Assembly: GCF_041261445.1 (NCBI RefSeq)
Contig: NZ_JBGCCU010000030.1
Span: 62,001-126,000 of the forward strand
DNA length: 64,000 bases
Source of the DNA: Catenulispora sp. EB89
Lineage (GTDB): Bacteria > Actinomycetota > Actinomycetes > Streptomycetales > Catenulisporaceae
Direction: 5' to 3'
The position numbers and the translations under genes were made by a program. Shown here one piece after another: positions 49,374 to 58,526 of the stretch (within the stretch, counting starts at the first letter, position 1; every line of letters begins with the position of its first letter). The notes under the pieces are model-generated. The model saw nothing but the letters and a program-made list of their open reading frames with translations, did no database searches and was not told the DNA's origin.

Positions 49374-50558
49374 TCAGGGCTTTGACGGCGCTCCGGGGAT
49401 CTGCGGGTTCTGCAGGTTCTGCGGGTTCTGCTGCGTCGGGCCCGGGCAGACCGTGTTCGCGGGCAGCAGCTCGCGGGCGGACTGTTCCTGTGCGCTGCTG
49501 GTACCGCCGAGCAGGGGTGCCGAGCCTGTGGTCCCGTCGGGGCGGATGACCGTCACGGAGGTGATCGTCGGGTTGGCCAGCAGGCCTGCGGCGTCGAGGC
49601 TTGTCAGCTTCACCTCGGCGAGGCCGGACGCGCCGACGGTGACCGTTGACGTCTGGAAGGGAGTCGAGCCCTTGCCGGGGCCGTGGTTCTCCGTTCCGGT
49701 GATCGTCACCCGCGATCCGGGGGCGGCGACGACTGCCGCGTAGAGGGTCTGGGCCGGCTGGTCGAGCTCGGGGAGGGGGACGGCCTCGACGTGCGATGTC
49801 TCGCCGGCGTCGATCGCGGTCGGCAGCTGGAGCCAGACTCCCTTGTAGGAGTGGACGCCGGCCATGCGGTACGTGGCGCCGCCGTGGGTGATGTCGACGA
49901 CGGCCGCGCCTTGGCCGCCGGAGTGTGCGAGGTCGCCGGCCCAGCGGAGGGTGAAGGTGTAGGAGCTGAGCTGGTAGCCGCACAGTTTGAAGGAGCCGAC
50001 GAGTTCGGTCAGGACGGTGCGGGTGCCGGCGTCGACCGGCTGGGCGTAGGCGTGGATCATGGCGTCGACTGCTGGCGCCACCTCCGACTTCGAGGTGGTG
50101 TAGCCGGGGAAGAGGGAGTAGTCGGTGGGCCAGCCGAGCAGGTTCGACTGGCCGGTCGTCGACAGGACCGGGGGCGGGCCGGGGTGCGGTGCGGCGCCGT
50201 TCGTCGGCGTCGACGGTGCTGTCGATGGCGGGAGGTGCGAATCCGTGTTTCCGGCTCCGGGCGCTCCTGCCGCGCCGGCTGCCCCTGCTGCTCCGGCCGC
50301 TGCCGCCCCGGAGCCGGAGCCCGGGGTCTGGGCGGAGGCCGTGCCGCCGTGCCTCATCGCGCTGCTGATCCCGATCGCCGCGCCCAGGACGGCCACCACC
50401 GCCAGCGACGCGCCGAGGGTGGTCCGCCGCTTGCGGTCGCGGGCGATCGCGGTGCCGAGCGGGCCGTAGGGGTCGGCCGTGCGCGGGGTCGTGGCGGCGG
50501 TCGCGTGCAGGCTGGTGGCCAGCTCTTCCGTCAGGGCTCTGTCGTGCTCGTCGATCAT
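49374..50558 (-). CDS. Membrane-anchored partner of the SigE-type sigma factor (putative anti-sigma)
   Basis: A 394-residue single-span protein. Residues 1-60 are cytoplasmic (MIDEHDRALTEELATSLHAT), followed by one membrane helix TLGASLAVVAVLGAAIGISS (~45-65), an Ala/Gly/Pro-rich spacer and an extracytoplasmic beta-rich domain with two cysteines. The tail is built of 9-bp repeats (NPQNLQNPQ). I start at ATG 50558, which has ACGGAGGAC upstream; ATG 50573 is possible. It lies 20 bp behind the sigma gene on the same strand, the standard sigma/anti-sigma order. A zinc-finger anti-sigma motif is absent, so the assignment rests on topology and position. Confidence 0.7.
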   Translation of the reverse strand: MIDEHDRALTEELATSLHATAATTPRTADPYGPLGTAIARDRKRRTTLGASLAVVAVLGAAIGISSAMRHGGTASAQTPGSGSGAAAAGAAGAAGAAGAPGAGNTDSHLPPSTAPSTPTNGAAPHPGPPPVLSTTGQSNLLGWPTDYSLFPGYTTSKSEVAPAVDAMIHAYAQPVDAGTRTVLTELVGSFKLCGYQLSSYTFTLRWAGDLAHSGGQGAAVVDITHGGATYRMAGVHSYKGVWLQLPTAIDAGETSHVEAVPLPELDQPAQTLYAAVVAAPGSRVTITGTENHGPGKGSTPFQTSTVTVGASGLAEVKLTSLDAAGLLANPTITSVTVIRPDGTTGSAPLLGGTSSAQEQSARELLPANTVCPGPTQQNPQNLQNPQIPGAPSKP

Positions 50559-50578
50559 GATGTCCTCCGTCATCGGGG

Positions 50579-51112
50579 CTACCCGGCTCTCCATGTCGTG
50601 GCCGCGGCGTGTTCGGCCGCGGCCTCCGTCCCGAGCTGGATCCGGAGCTTGGCCAGGGCTCTGGACGTCTGGGACTTGACGGTTCCGACGGAGCATCCGA
50701 GAACCTCGGCGGTCTCGGTCTCCTTGAGGCCTTCCAGGAAGCGCAGAACGATGATCGCCCGCATGCGCGGCGGCAGCGTGAGCACCGCGCGCCACACCTG
50801 GTCGCGCCGGTCGACAGCCTCGGTGCCGTCGCCCACCGCCACCTCCGGCACGAACGCCGTCGGCCGCTCGGAGCGGTGCGAGAGCCGCCGCCACCACGAC
50901 GCGTTCAGGTGCACCACGATCTGCCGGGCATAGCGCTCCGGCACGTCCCGCCGCTCGATCCGGGTCCACGCGCGATACGTCCGCACCAGCGCCGTCTGCA
51001 CCAGGTCCTCGGCCCGGGCGTAGTCGCCGGTCAGGACATAGGCCGTGCGCACCAGCCGATGCCGGCTGTCGATCACGAACCTTCGGAAGTCTTCTTCCTG
51101 TTCCGCCCGCAC
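50579..51112 (-). CDS. SigE-family ECF RNA polymerase sigma factor
   Basis: A 177-residue ECF sigma. Region 2: FRRFVIDSRHRLVRTAYVLTG, AEDLVQTALVRTYRAW. Region 4: LTLPPRMRAIIVLRFLEGLK, ETETAEVLGCSVGTVKSQTS, RALAKLR. This matches the actinobacterial SigE70/SigE family (PF04542 plus PF08281). GTG 51112 has AAGGGG upstream. The following gene encodes a single-span membrane protein likely to hold it in check, so the pair would respond to an envelope or extracellular signal. The 110 bp upstream may carry its promoter. A broken relative lies at 40172-40470. Confidence 0.9.
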   Translation of the reverse strand: MRAEQEEDFRRFVIDSRHRLVRTAYVLTGDYARAEDLVQTALVRTYRAWTRIERRDVPERYARQIVVHLNASWWRRLSHRSERPTAFVPEVAVGDGTEAVDRRDQVWRAVLTLPPRMRAIIVLRFLEGLKETETAEVLGCSVGTVKSQTSRALAKLRIQLGTEAAAEHAAATTWRAG

Positions 51113-51222
51113 GCGTGCGCCCCTTCGCCGTTCATATCCGGCCTCTGCCGGACACCGTCAGGAGTCAGAGCCCTTGAGCGGGTGGGAAGGTTGGCTGGCG
51201 GCTGGGGAATGTTGGGTGGTTC

Positions 51223-51918
51223 TTACTGGCCGGCTGCGATGATCTCCGCGACCCGTGCGCGATAGGCGTGGCCGAGGGCGACCGATTCCGGGGCGGCAGC
51301 CAGTTCGTCGTACTGCTCCACGGTGATCGGTTCGCCGAGGGCGGTCACGGCGTCGAGGTCGGCGGACTGGCAGGCTGTCTCCGCCTCGTCCAGCGGCTCG
51401 GCCGGGGGCGTCGGGAGCTGCCGGTCGAGTTTGTTGGCGAACGAGTAGAAGGCGTAATTGAGCGCCGATCGCGCATAGGAGAGATTCTTGAGCGTCCAGA
51501 CGTCGCGGAGGAAGGCAATGGAGACGGCGGCGCTCTGGAAGGCGCCCTCGGAGCCGCCCGGGTTTTCGACGGGGAAGTCGTCGGTCCCGATGATCTCTTC
51601 CAGCCGTGCGCTGACTTCGGCGGTGACGGTGCTCGCGGGTGCGGAGACCAGGTACGCCAGGTTCATGCGCTCCGCGGCTTGGATCAGCTTCCCGAATTCC
51701 TCGAAGTCCTCCTCGGCCTTCGGCAGGTCGCTGACCGCCGTGGTACGGCGGGCCGCGAGTGCGACGACGACCGCCGCCTGGTACGGCGTGCAGCCGAGGA
51801 TGCGCTCGTCGATGCCGGCCTCGCGGCGGGCGTTCACGACGGCGGCGGCCCGCGCCTGCCTGGCGGCCTGCTCGGCGCGGATCCGGTCGAGCTCGGGCTC
51901 GTTGTCGGAGGCGGTCAT
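51223..51918 (-). CDS. Probable immunity protein for the RHS deaminase toxin
   Basis: A 231-residue acidic, mostly helical protein without signal peptide, starting at ATG 51918 with AAAGGACC upstream, 14 bp behind the RHS stop. It has no domain I recognise: segments are LGCTPYQAAVVVALAARRTT, EEFGKLIQAAERMNLAYLVS and WTLKNLSYARSALNYAFYSF. Position directly after a polymorphic toxin on the same strand and in the same transcript is the usual place of the cognate immunity gene, and an acidic soluble protein suits a blocker of a nucleic-acid-acting enzyme. The role is inferred from context only. It does not match SUKH or other well-known immunity folds by eye. Confidence 0.6.
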   Translation of the reverse strand: MTASDNEPELDRIRAEQAARQARAAAVVNARREAGIDERILGCTPYQAAVVVALAARRTTAVSDLPKAEEDFEEFGKLIQAAERMNLAYLVSAPASTVTAEVSARLEEIIGTDDFPVENPGGSEGAFQSAAVSIAFLRDVWTLKNLSYARSALNYAFYSFANKLDRQLPTPPAEPLDEAETACQSADLDAVTALGEPITVEQYDELAAAPESVALGHAYRARVAEIIAAGQ

Positions 51919-51932
51919 CGCTGGTCCTTTCA

Positions 51933-54900
51933 CTACCAGGTGAACATGCTCTGACCATAGAGCCAGCCGCCGGATTTTCCGGTGAGCAGCCTCTGGTTGG
52001 TCTGGATCATCTTGCCCACCGGGGGCGTGAACGCGGTCCGCTTGGCGGGTCCGACCAGGGTAGCGGTGCCGACCTTAGCATCGAACGGCGTGTGGACGAT
52101 CGAGTTCTGGCACCACGGACAAACCGGACGGTTCGCCGCGCCACCGAGCGGTGTCCAGCCCCGGTCCCGGATCGTGTTCAGGGCTGTGGTCTCCGCGTGG
52201 TTCTCCAGTTGGGTGGCGCCGGTGAACGGGTCGGCCGCGATCTCATTCGTGAGGCTGCCGTTCTTGCCGATCTCTGCCGCGATCCGGGGATCGAGGTCGC
52301 CGCTTCCGCTCCAGCCCACGACGTGGTGGATGTCGCCGTTCTTGTCCATGGCCCGGATGATCGCGATGCTGTTCTCCCGCTGTTCGTACGGGACGTCCAG
52401 CATGCCGTGCAGCGCGTCCGTCCGATCCTTGATCTGCTGCAGCGCCGTCATGCACAGCAGCCCGAGCGGGTCCGCCTCGATCAGCGGGTTCGCCACGTAC
52501 GCCTGGTCGTTCGGCGCCGGTGCCAGGCCGAGGGGGTCCGGGCTCAGGTACGAGCCGCGCTCCGGGTCGTAGTAGCGCTGGACGTTGTAGTGCAGTCCGG
52601 TCTCGGTGTCGTAGAACTGGCCGGGGAAGCGGAGCGGGCAGTCGGTGTCGTGGCCTGACGAGGTCGCGATCGGGGTCCCGTACAGGCTGGTCGTGGTGTG
52701 CCAGTCGATCGAGCCGTCCGGGGCGACCAGCTCCGTCGGGGTGCCGACCAGGTCGGTGACGATGGTGTGGAACGCCTCGTCGATCGTCTCCTGCGGGGCG
52801 TCGGCGGCCCAGGAGCGGCGGCGCTGGGCGACCGGGCGCCAGCCCTCGCCGAGTTCGTAGTCCCACACCAGGGCGGTGCGCAGGCCGTCCGGGTGCTCGG
52901 TGACCTGCTCGACCAGGCGGTCGCCGTCCCAGGAGAACGTCACGCGCTCGGCCGGCGTGCCGTCGGCGGCCAGGCGGGTCTTGCCGGTGCGGCGGCCCGA
53001 GGGGTCGTACGTGTACTGCCATACCGTGCCGTCCGGCAGCGTTACCTGGGTCATCCGGTCGTCGGAGTCCCAGGTGTAGTGCCATTCGCGCCGTTGGCCG
53101 GACAGGGTCTGGCGCAGGGCGCGGACTGTGCGGCCCTGTGCGTCGTAGTCGTAGTGTGTGCGGCCGGAGCGGCGGATTCGGGGGCCGTCGAAGGCCGGAG
53201 TCGCCGGGTCGTCGTCGGAGGCGCCCGCGCCGGCGCCTCCGGGGCGGATCGACTGCGCGACGTTCCCGGACGTGTCGTAGCTGTACGTCTCGCTCCAGCC
53301 CGGAGCCTGGACGGTCGTGACGCGTCCGGTCGGATCGAGCTGGTAACGCCGGGTGCCGCGCAGCGAGTCGCCGACGGCCGTGGGCACGCCGTCCGCCCGG
53401 TACGAGTACGAGCGCTCGAACATGACGGACGGGGCTGCAACAGCGGTTTCGCCCGCGAGCGTACCGACGATCCGCTGCCCCGCCAGCCGCCCCACAGCGT
53501 CGAACTCCTGCGTCAGGCGCGCGCCGCCGTCGACGGTCCGCACCGTCTCCCGGCCCGCGCCGTCGAAGTCGAACGCCAGCGCCCGCCCCGACAGCATGAG
53601 CGTCGCCCGGCGCACCTCCGGGTCGAAGTCCCACTCCGAGACCGCCCCGGACGGCGTGATCCGGCCGATCCGCCGCCCGGCCGCGTCGTAGTCGAAGATC
53701 GTGCTGCGGCCGTCGACGGTCTCGGTGACCGGGCGCCCCGCCTCGTCGTAGTTGTAGGAGACCGTGGAACCGGGTCCCGCGGCATTCAGCAGCCGGCCGG
53801 CGACGTCGTAGGCGAAGAGCGTCTCGCCCTCGTCCGCCCGCTGCCGGACCACCTGCCCCATGGGGTTCCGCTCCAGGCGGACGGCCTGGCCGGCGCCGTT
53901 GACCCGCGCCGTGAGCTGTCCGACCGCGTCGTGCGCGTACCGCTGCACGCGCCCGGTGAAGTCGCGCTCGCCGGTCAGGTTGCCGGCCGCGTCGTGCTCG
54001 TAGTCCCAGGTCCGCCCGGCCGGGTTGGTGACGCTCACCAGCTTCAGCTCGGTGTCGTAGGCGAAGGTGTGGCGGATCCCGGCGTCCGTTCGGGCGAGGA
54101 CCTTGTCGAAGGGTCCGTATTCGGTGCGGGTCACCGCGCCGAGGCCGGTGACGTGCTCGACCACGTGCTGTTCGAGGTCGTAGGTCCAGGTCGCCGTCCC
54201 GTTGTCGGACGTGGCCTGGCGCAGCGGCCGCCCCTCGACGGTGAACTCGGTGGTGACGAGCTCGCCATCCGGACCGTGCAGCTCGGCGATCCGGCCGAAG
54301 GCGTCGCGCCGGATCCGGGTCACGGCGCCGGCCGGATCGACGACCTCGACCGGCAGCCCGGCGCCGTCGTTGGTGACGCGCGTGGTCTGGCCCAGGGCGT
54401 CCGTCGACGCCGCCACGGCGCCCCGATCGTCGTAGACGAAGGTCGAGGCGGCGCCGGCCGGGTCGGTGACCGTGGCGGTGTTGCCGCGCTCGTCGTAGGT
54501 GTAGTGCCAGGCGGTGCCGTCGGGCAGCGTCACCTGGAGCGGCTGCGCGGCACCGGCGAACTCGCCGGTGATCTCGGTCCCGTCCGCCCGCAGGACCCGC
54601 ACCGGGTTGCCGTACTCGTCGTACTCCCGCCGCGTGGTGCGGCCGATCGCGTCCGTCCCCCCGATCAGCAGGCCGCGCTCGTCGTATTCGGTGACCAGGG
54701 TGTGGCCGAGCGGGTCGGTGATCGCCACGACGTTCCCGGACTCGTCGTACCGGTAGACGCACGCGTGGCCCAGGGAGTCGGTGACCGTGTTCGTCTGGGC
54801 GTCGTCGTCGTAGACGAACGTCGCGGACAGGTACCCGCCATCGCCGGTACCGCGCACGACCCGGCCGTCCTCGCCGTATTCGTAGGCGTAGCGGTAGCCG

Positions 54901-56600
54901 AGCCGGTCGGTCCACGCGGTGATGCGGTCGGCGTCGTCGTGCTCGTAGCGGAACGGCTCGCCGGTGGAGTCCACAACGCCGGCCAGGCGGCCGGGCCCGT
55001 CGTACTGGAAGGTGCGGACCGTGACGCCGCCGACGGAGCTGTCGTAGCCGTCGGAGCCGTCGAGGACGCGTATCCGGCTGACCCGCAGACCGCCGTCGGT
55101 GGCGGTGGTGTCGATGGCCACGCGGTAGCCGCCGCTGTGCTCGACACCGGTCGGATTCCCCTGGCCGTCGCGCAGGAAGTCGACGCGGTTGGCGTTGCGG
55201 TCGGTCAGCGCCATCAGGTCCCTGATCTGACCGTCCTCGCCGGCGAAGTGCGCGACCGGGAAGTGCATGACCAGTCCGGTGGCCGGCGTGGTGACGCGTA
55301 TCTCGTCGGTCTCGCGATCCCACTCCAGCGGCCAGCGCGCGCCGTGGACCGGCACGACGGTCTGTCCGGCAGCGGGAACCGGGTAGTTCAGGACCTGCGC
55401 GTCGTCGCCGGTGAGGTGGATGCCGGCGGCGTTGACGGACAGCCGTATGTCAAGGGTCGACGACCATCCGGGGCCGAACAGGCGCCCGACCTCGTAGCCG
55501 GAGGAGTAGGAACGGCGCAGGAACAGCGGCAGCACGCCGGGCAGGACCAGATCGGTGTCAGAGGTCAGCATCCGCCCCGAGACGACGTCGACCGGGTCGC
55601 CGCCCTCGCAGGCCAGCTTGTTGCCGCGGCTGCCGATCTTCTCCAGCAGCTGGCCGCCGTACTTGTCCATCAGCTTGCCGCCGACCTTTTCGACCGCCTT
55701 CCCGCCGACGAACTGCAGGCCCAGCATCCCCACGCCCATGAGGGCGTCGCCCCAGTGGCCCTGCATGGCGTCGCCGGCGATCTGCATGCCGGTGCCGACC
55801 AGCGCGATGATGTTGTCGGCCTCGGCCAGGGCCGCGGTGATCACGTCGACGCCGGGGATCCAGGAGGTGGCCAGGGCGAGGATGTCGAGGATGGGGGCGA
55901 TCTCGTTGGCGATGTCGGCGATCTCGCCGCCGATGTCGGCCAGGGCCTCGCCGACGTGTTCCCACCAGTGCTTGTTGTGGATGCCGTCGGATTGCGCGTG
56001 GTGCAGCGCGCCGGCGCAGGTTCGGGCGGCGGTGATGCGGTCGTTGTAGGCGTCGTCGGCCTGTTTGGTCAACGCGGCCATCGCGGCTTTGGCGTTGGTC
56101 AGGTTGGTCTGGGCGGTGTTGTGCGCGGTTTGGGCGTCGGTGACGGCTTGCGGGTTGGGGCTGGCGGCGTGGTTCTGCTGCGCGGTCTTCAGGTCGGCGG
56201 CGGCGGTGTTGGCTGTGGTGGTGGCGCGTTGCAGGTCGGCGTTGGCGTCCTGGGCCTGACGCAGGGCACTGTCAGCCTTGGACTGCGCCGCCTGTAGCAG
56301 CGGTGCGTAGGCGTTCAAGGCGTCGGAGGCTTCGCTGTAGGACGTGTAAAGCTTCTGCAGCCGTCCCGGCAGCGGACCGAACTGGTCCTTGAAGGCATCA
56401 GCGGTCTGACCCACCCACTGCATCGCAGTCGCGTCGGAACCGAAGCTGTTCAGACTCCGGTACGCCGCCTCCACGTCGTGCGCGAAGTCCCCGAACTGCT
56501 TCGCCAACGCCTGCACCGACTCCACCACACCCGGAGTCGGATCCCCATCCAGCCCCAGAATGTCCCACCCCGTTGGACGTGCCACCTCTGACTCCCCCAT
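51933..56600 (-). CDS. RHS polymorphic toxin: WXG-like N-terminus, RHS shell, C-terminal deaminase-type toxin
   Basis: A 1,555-residue modular protein. Residues ~15-100 form a WXG-like helical hairpin (AMQWVGQTADAF, W62-V-G64); ~85-185 a coiled coil; ~220-320 a Gly/Ala-rich hydrophobic stretch with a pre-toxin look. From ~333 a DUF6531-type entry (GGDPVDVVSGRMLTSDTD) leads into ~35 RHS/YD repeats up to YDPERGSYLSPDPLGL, the conserved shell-closing motif. The last ~173 residues are the toxin: HAETTALNTI (His ~1468, Glu ~1470) and PVCPWC (Cys ~1494 and ~1497), the zinc-binding set of the cytidine-deaminase superfamily. Export by a type VII-like route and target (DNA, RNA or nucleotide) are inferred. 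The probable immunity gene follows. Confidence 0.88.
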   Translation of the reverse strand: MGESEVARPTGWDILGLDGDPTPGVVESVQALAKQFGDFAHDVEAAYRSLNSFGSDATAMQWVGQTADAFKDQFGPLPGRLQKLYTSYSEASDALNAYAPLLQAAQSKADSALRQAQDANADLQRATTTANTAAADLKTAQQNHAASPNPQAVTDAQTAHNTAQTNLTNAKAAMAALTKQADDAYNDRITAARTCAGALHHAQSDGIHNKHWWEHVGEALADIGGEIADIANEIAPILDILALATSWIPGVDVITAALAEADNIIALVGTGMQIAGDAMQGHWGDALMGVGMLGLQFVGGKAVEKVGGKLMDKYGGQLLEKIGSRGNKLACEGGDPVDVVSGRMLTSDTDLVLPGVLPLFLRRSYSSGYEVGRLFGPGWSSTLDIRLSVNAAGIHLTGDDAQVLNYPVPAAGQTVVPVHGARWPLEWDRETDEIRVTTPATGLVMHFPVAHFAGEDGQIRDLMALTDRNANRVDFLRDGQGNPTGVEHSGGYRVAIDTTATDGGLRVSRIRVLDGSDGYDSSVGGVTVRTFQYDGPGRLAGVVDSTGEPFRYEHDDADRITAWTDRLGYRYAYEYGEDGRVVRGTGDGGYLSATFVYDDDAQTNTVTDSLGHACVYRYDESGNVVAITDPLGHTLVTEYDERGLLIGGTDAIGRTTRREYDEYGNPVRVLRADGTEITGEFAGAAQPLQVTLPDGTAWHYTYDERGNTATVTDPAGAASTFVYDDRGAVAASTDALGQTTRVTNDGAGLPVEVVDPAGAVTRIRRDAFGRIAELHGPDGELVTTEFTVEGRPLRQATSDNGTATWTYDLEQHVVEHVTGLGAVTRTEYGPFDKVLARTDAGIRHTFAYDTELKLVSVTNPAGRTWDYEHDAAGNLTGERDFTGRVQRYAHDAVGQLTARVNGAGQAVRLERNPMGQVVRQRADEGETLFAYDVAGRLLNAAGPGSTVSYNYDEAGRPVTETVDGRSTIFDYDAAGRRIGRITPSGAVSEWDFDPEVRRATLMLSGRALAFDFDGAGRETVRTVDGGARLTQEFDAVGRLAGQRIVGTLAGETAVAAPSVMFERSYSYRADGVPTAVGDSLRGTRRYQLDPTGRVTTVQAPGWSETYSYDTSGNVAQSIRPGGAGAGASDDDPATPAFDGPRIRRSGRTHYDYDAQGRTVRALRQTLSGQRREWHYTWDSDDRMTQVTLPDGTVWQYTYDPSGRRTGKTRLAADGTPAERVTFSWDGDRLVEQVTEHPDGLRTALVWDYELGEGWRPVAQRRRSWAADAPQETIDEAFHTIVTDLVGTPTELVAPDGSIDWHTTTSLYGTPIATSSGHDTDCPLRFPGQFYDTETGLHYNVQRYYDPERGSYLSPDPLGLAPAPNDQAYVANPLIEADPLGLLCMTALQQIKDRTDALHGMLDVPYEQRENSIAIIRAMDKNGDIHHVVGWSGSGDLDPRIAAEIGKNGSLTNEIAADPFTGATQLENHAETTALNTIRDRGWTPLGGAANRPVCPWCQNSIVHTPFDAKVGTATLVGPAKRTAFTPPVGKMIQTNQRLLTGKSGGWLYGQSMFTW

Positions 56601-56672
56601 GAACGGCCGTAATGCCCCGTTTTATGACAAAACCCTGCTACGCTCTCTCGGCTGAGGATCTTATCCGGCGAG

Positions 56673-56708
56673 CCAATGCTCTGAAAGGGCCCAATGCTCT
56701 GAAAGACC
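56673..56708. repeat. 18-bp tandem duplication adjoining the MFS stop
   Basis: CCAATGCTCTGAAAGGGC (56673-56690) and CCAATGCTCTGAAAGACC (56691-56708) lie head to tail and abut the stop codon of the MFS gene at 56709. Confidence 0.85.
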
Positions 56709-58406
56709 CTAGTGGGAGGTGCCGACGAACGCCGCGACGGAGTTCGCGAACGCCTCCGGCTCCTCCAGGTGCCCGAGGTGCCCGCTGTGCTCCTCGACGA
56801 GCGGGCGCGAGTCCGGGATCGGCTTGTGGAGTTCCTCGGCAGCACCCTGTCGAGCCGGTGTCGAACCCTGGTCTCCCAAGCCCGGTGCCTTCCGCGCGGG
56901 CTTGAGGAACAGGGCGAGCCCGATACCGACGGCCAGAGCCGGGGCGATCCACAGGTAGCCGGTGGCTGTCGCGTGGGCGAAGGCGTTCAGCGCGGTGCCG
57001 TGCAAGGCGTCGGGCAGGTGGCTGATGCTGTCGGGGCGGGCGGCGTCGAAGCCGCCGGTGGTCGGCAGGCTTCGGGTGCGGTCGGCGAAGCCGGTGTTGA
57101 GCAGGGTGCCGAAGATGGCTACGCCGAAGGCCGCGCCGATGGAGCGCGCGAAGGTGACGACGGCGCTCGCCGCGCCCAGATCGGCGGCTGGGACGCTGTT
57201 CTGCACGGTGGTCAGCACGACCATGGGGATCATGCCGATGCCGACTCCGGTGATCAGGAAGTAGACGCTCAGGACCGGGGTGCTGGTGGCGGCGCCGATG
57301 GTGCTCAGCAGGAGCAGGCCGGCCAGGTTCGCCGTCAGGCCCGCGAGCAGGATCGCCCGCAGCCGCTCCACGTGCGTGGCCCAGCGTCCGGCCAGCGACT
57401 GGCTCAGGACCAGGCCGGCGACCAGCGGCAGCATCGAGACGCCGGAGAGGGTGGCCGACACCCCGTGCACGGTTTGCAGGAAGGTCGGCAGGTAGACCAG
57501 CACGGAGAACATCGCGGCGTTGGCGAAGAACGCGATCAGCGAGGAGAAGACGACGGTTCGGGAGGCGAGCATGGCCGGTGGCAGTACTGGGGCGGTGACC
57601 CGGCGCTCGACCGGCACCAGTAGCGCGGCCAGGCCGACGGTCGCCGCGATCAGCCCGGCGATGGCCGGCGAGCCCCAGCCCCAGCGCTCGCCGAAGGATG
57701 TGACGAGCACCAGGCCGGTGGCGATGCCGGCCAGGATGAGCGAGCCCAGGTAGTCGATGCGGGCCTTGGCGCCGCGGGTGGCGGCCGGGAGGGCGCGGGC
57801 CGCGATGGCCAGGGCCACGAGGCCGACGGGCAGGTTGATCAGGAAGGCCCAGCGCCAGGAGAGGTGGTCGGTGAAGACGCCGCCGAGCAGCGGCCCGACG
57901 ATGCTGGCCACGCCGTAGACCGAGCCGAACATGCCCTGGTAGCGGCCCCGTTCGTGGGGCGCGACGATGTCGCCGACCAGGGCGAAGGTCAGCACGATCA
58001 TGCCGCCGCCGCCCACGCCCTGCAGGACCCGGGCGCCGATCAGCTCGATCAGGTTCTGGGCCAGGCCGCAGGCGGCCGACGCGATGAGGAAGGTGGCCGT
58101 CGCCGCCAGGTAGAGGCGCTTGCGGCCGAACATGTCGCCGAGCTTGCCCCACAGCGGGGTGACGGCCGTCGAGGCGAGCAGGTAGGCGGCGCTGACCCAG
58201 GCGATGTCGGAGAAGCCGTTGAGATCACTGGCTATTCGGGGCAGGGCCGTCGAGACGATCGTCTGGTCCAGGGACGCGAGCAGGACCGCGAGGACCAGGG
58301 CGGACATCGCGAGCGCGACGCCTCCGGATCGCGCTGACGGCGCTGCTTGCGCTGACCGCGCTGACTGCACAGGTCGCGGTGTGGCGAGGGGGCGGGTGTT
58401 CGGCAT
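56709..58406 (-). CDS. DHA2-type MFS drug exporter with a hydrolase-like C-terminal tail
   Basis: A 565-residue major facilitator with 14 predicted spans. Motif A is WGKLGDMFGRKRLY (~85), and the antiporter motif C region reads GVASIVGPLLGGVF. The first span has LDQTIVSTALPRIA with the DHA2 Asp. Such proteins expel drugs by proton antiport. The last ~55 residues are odd: IPDSRPLVEEHSGHLGHLEE PEAFANSVAAFV is the standard C-terminus of an alpha/beta hydrolase including its catalytic His, so a fusion or deletion joined two genes. Repeats at both gene ends support local rearrangement. A 20-bp box 30 bp before its start also precedes the aldehyde dehydrogenase. Confidence 0.88.
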   Translation of the reverse strand: MPNTRPLATPRPVQSARSAQAAPSARSGGVALAMSALVLAVLLASLDQTIVSTALPRIASDLNGFSDIAWVSAAYLLASTAVTPLWGKLGDMFGRKRLYLAATATFLIASAACGLAQNLIELIGARVLQGVGGGGMIVLTFALVGDIVAPHERGRYQGMFGSVYGVASIVGPLLGGVFTDHLSWRWAFLINLPVGLVALAIAARALPAATRGAKARIDYLGSLILAGIATGLVLVTSFGERWGWGSPAIAGLIAATVGLAALLVPVERRVTAPVLPPAMLASRTVVFSSLIAFFANAAMFSVLVYLPTFLQTVHGVSATLSGVSMLPLVAGLVLSQSLAGRWATHVERLRAILLAGLTANLAGLLLLSTIGAATSTPVLSVYFLITGVGIGMIPMVVLTTVQNSVPAADLGAASAVVTFARSIGAAFGVAIFGTLLNTGFADRTRSLPTTGGFDAARPDSISHLPDALHGTALNAFAHATATGYLWIAPALAVGIGLALFLKPARKAPGLGDQGSTPARQGAAEELHKPIPDSRPLVEEHSGHLGHLEEPEAFANSVAAFVGTSH

Positions 58407-58431
58407 CAGGCGCGCCTCTCTGTGAATGGGT

Positions 58432-58463
58432 TACAGTCACATCACTGTAGCACTTATGAAGTG
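58432..58463. promoter_or_regulatory. TetR-type operator between the MFS and TetR genes
   Basis: TACAGT-CACATC-ACTGTA (58432-58449) is a perfect 6-6-6 inverted repeat, followed by CACTT-ATG-AAGTG (58451-58463). The 20-mer GTCACATCACTGTAGCACTT (58436-58455) recurs exactly at 60919-60938. Confidence 0.75.
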
Positions 58464-58526
58464 ATAGGCCACTCCCAAGTGTCGATAGGTGTGCCAGACT
58501 CCACAGCGGCACCTAGAATCGACGGC

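Noticed and set aside
52243-56297. Very long open frames on both strands over the RHS gene (up to ~1,200 codons antisense)
   Set aside because: They follow from the strong third-position G/C bias of the real RHS frame; they are rich in Arg/Gly/Pro/Val/Asp, have no domains and no start signals.
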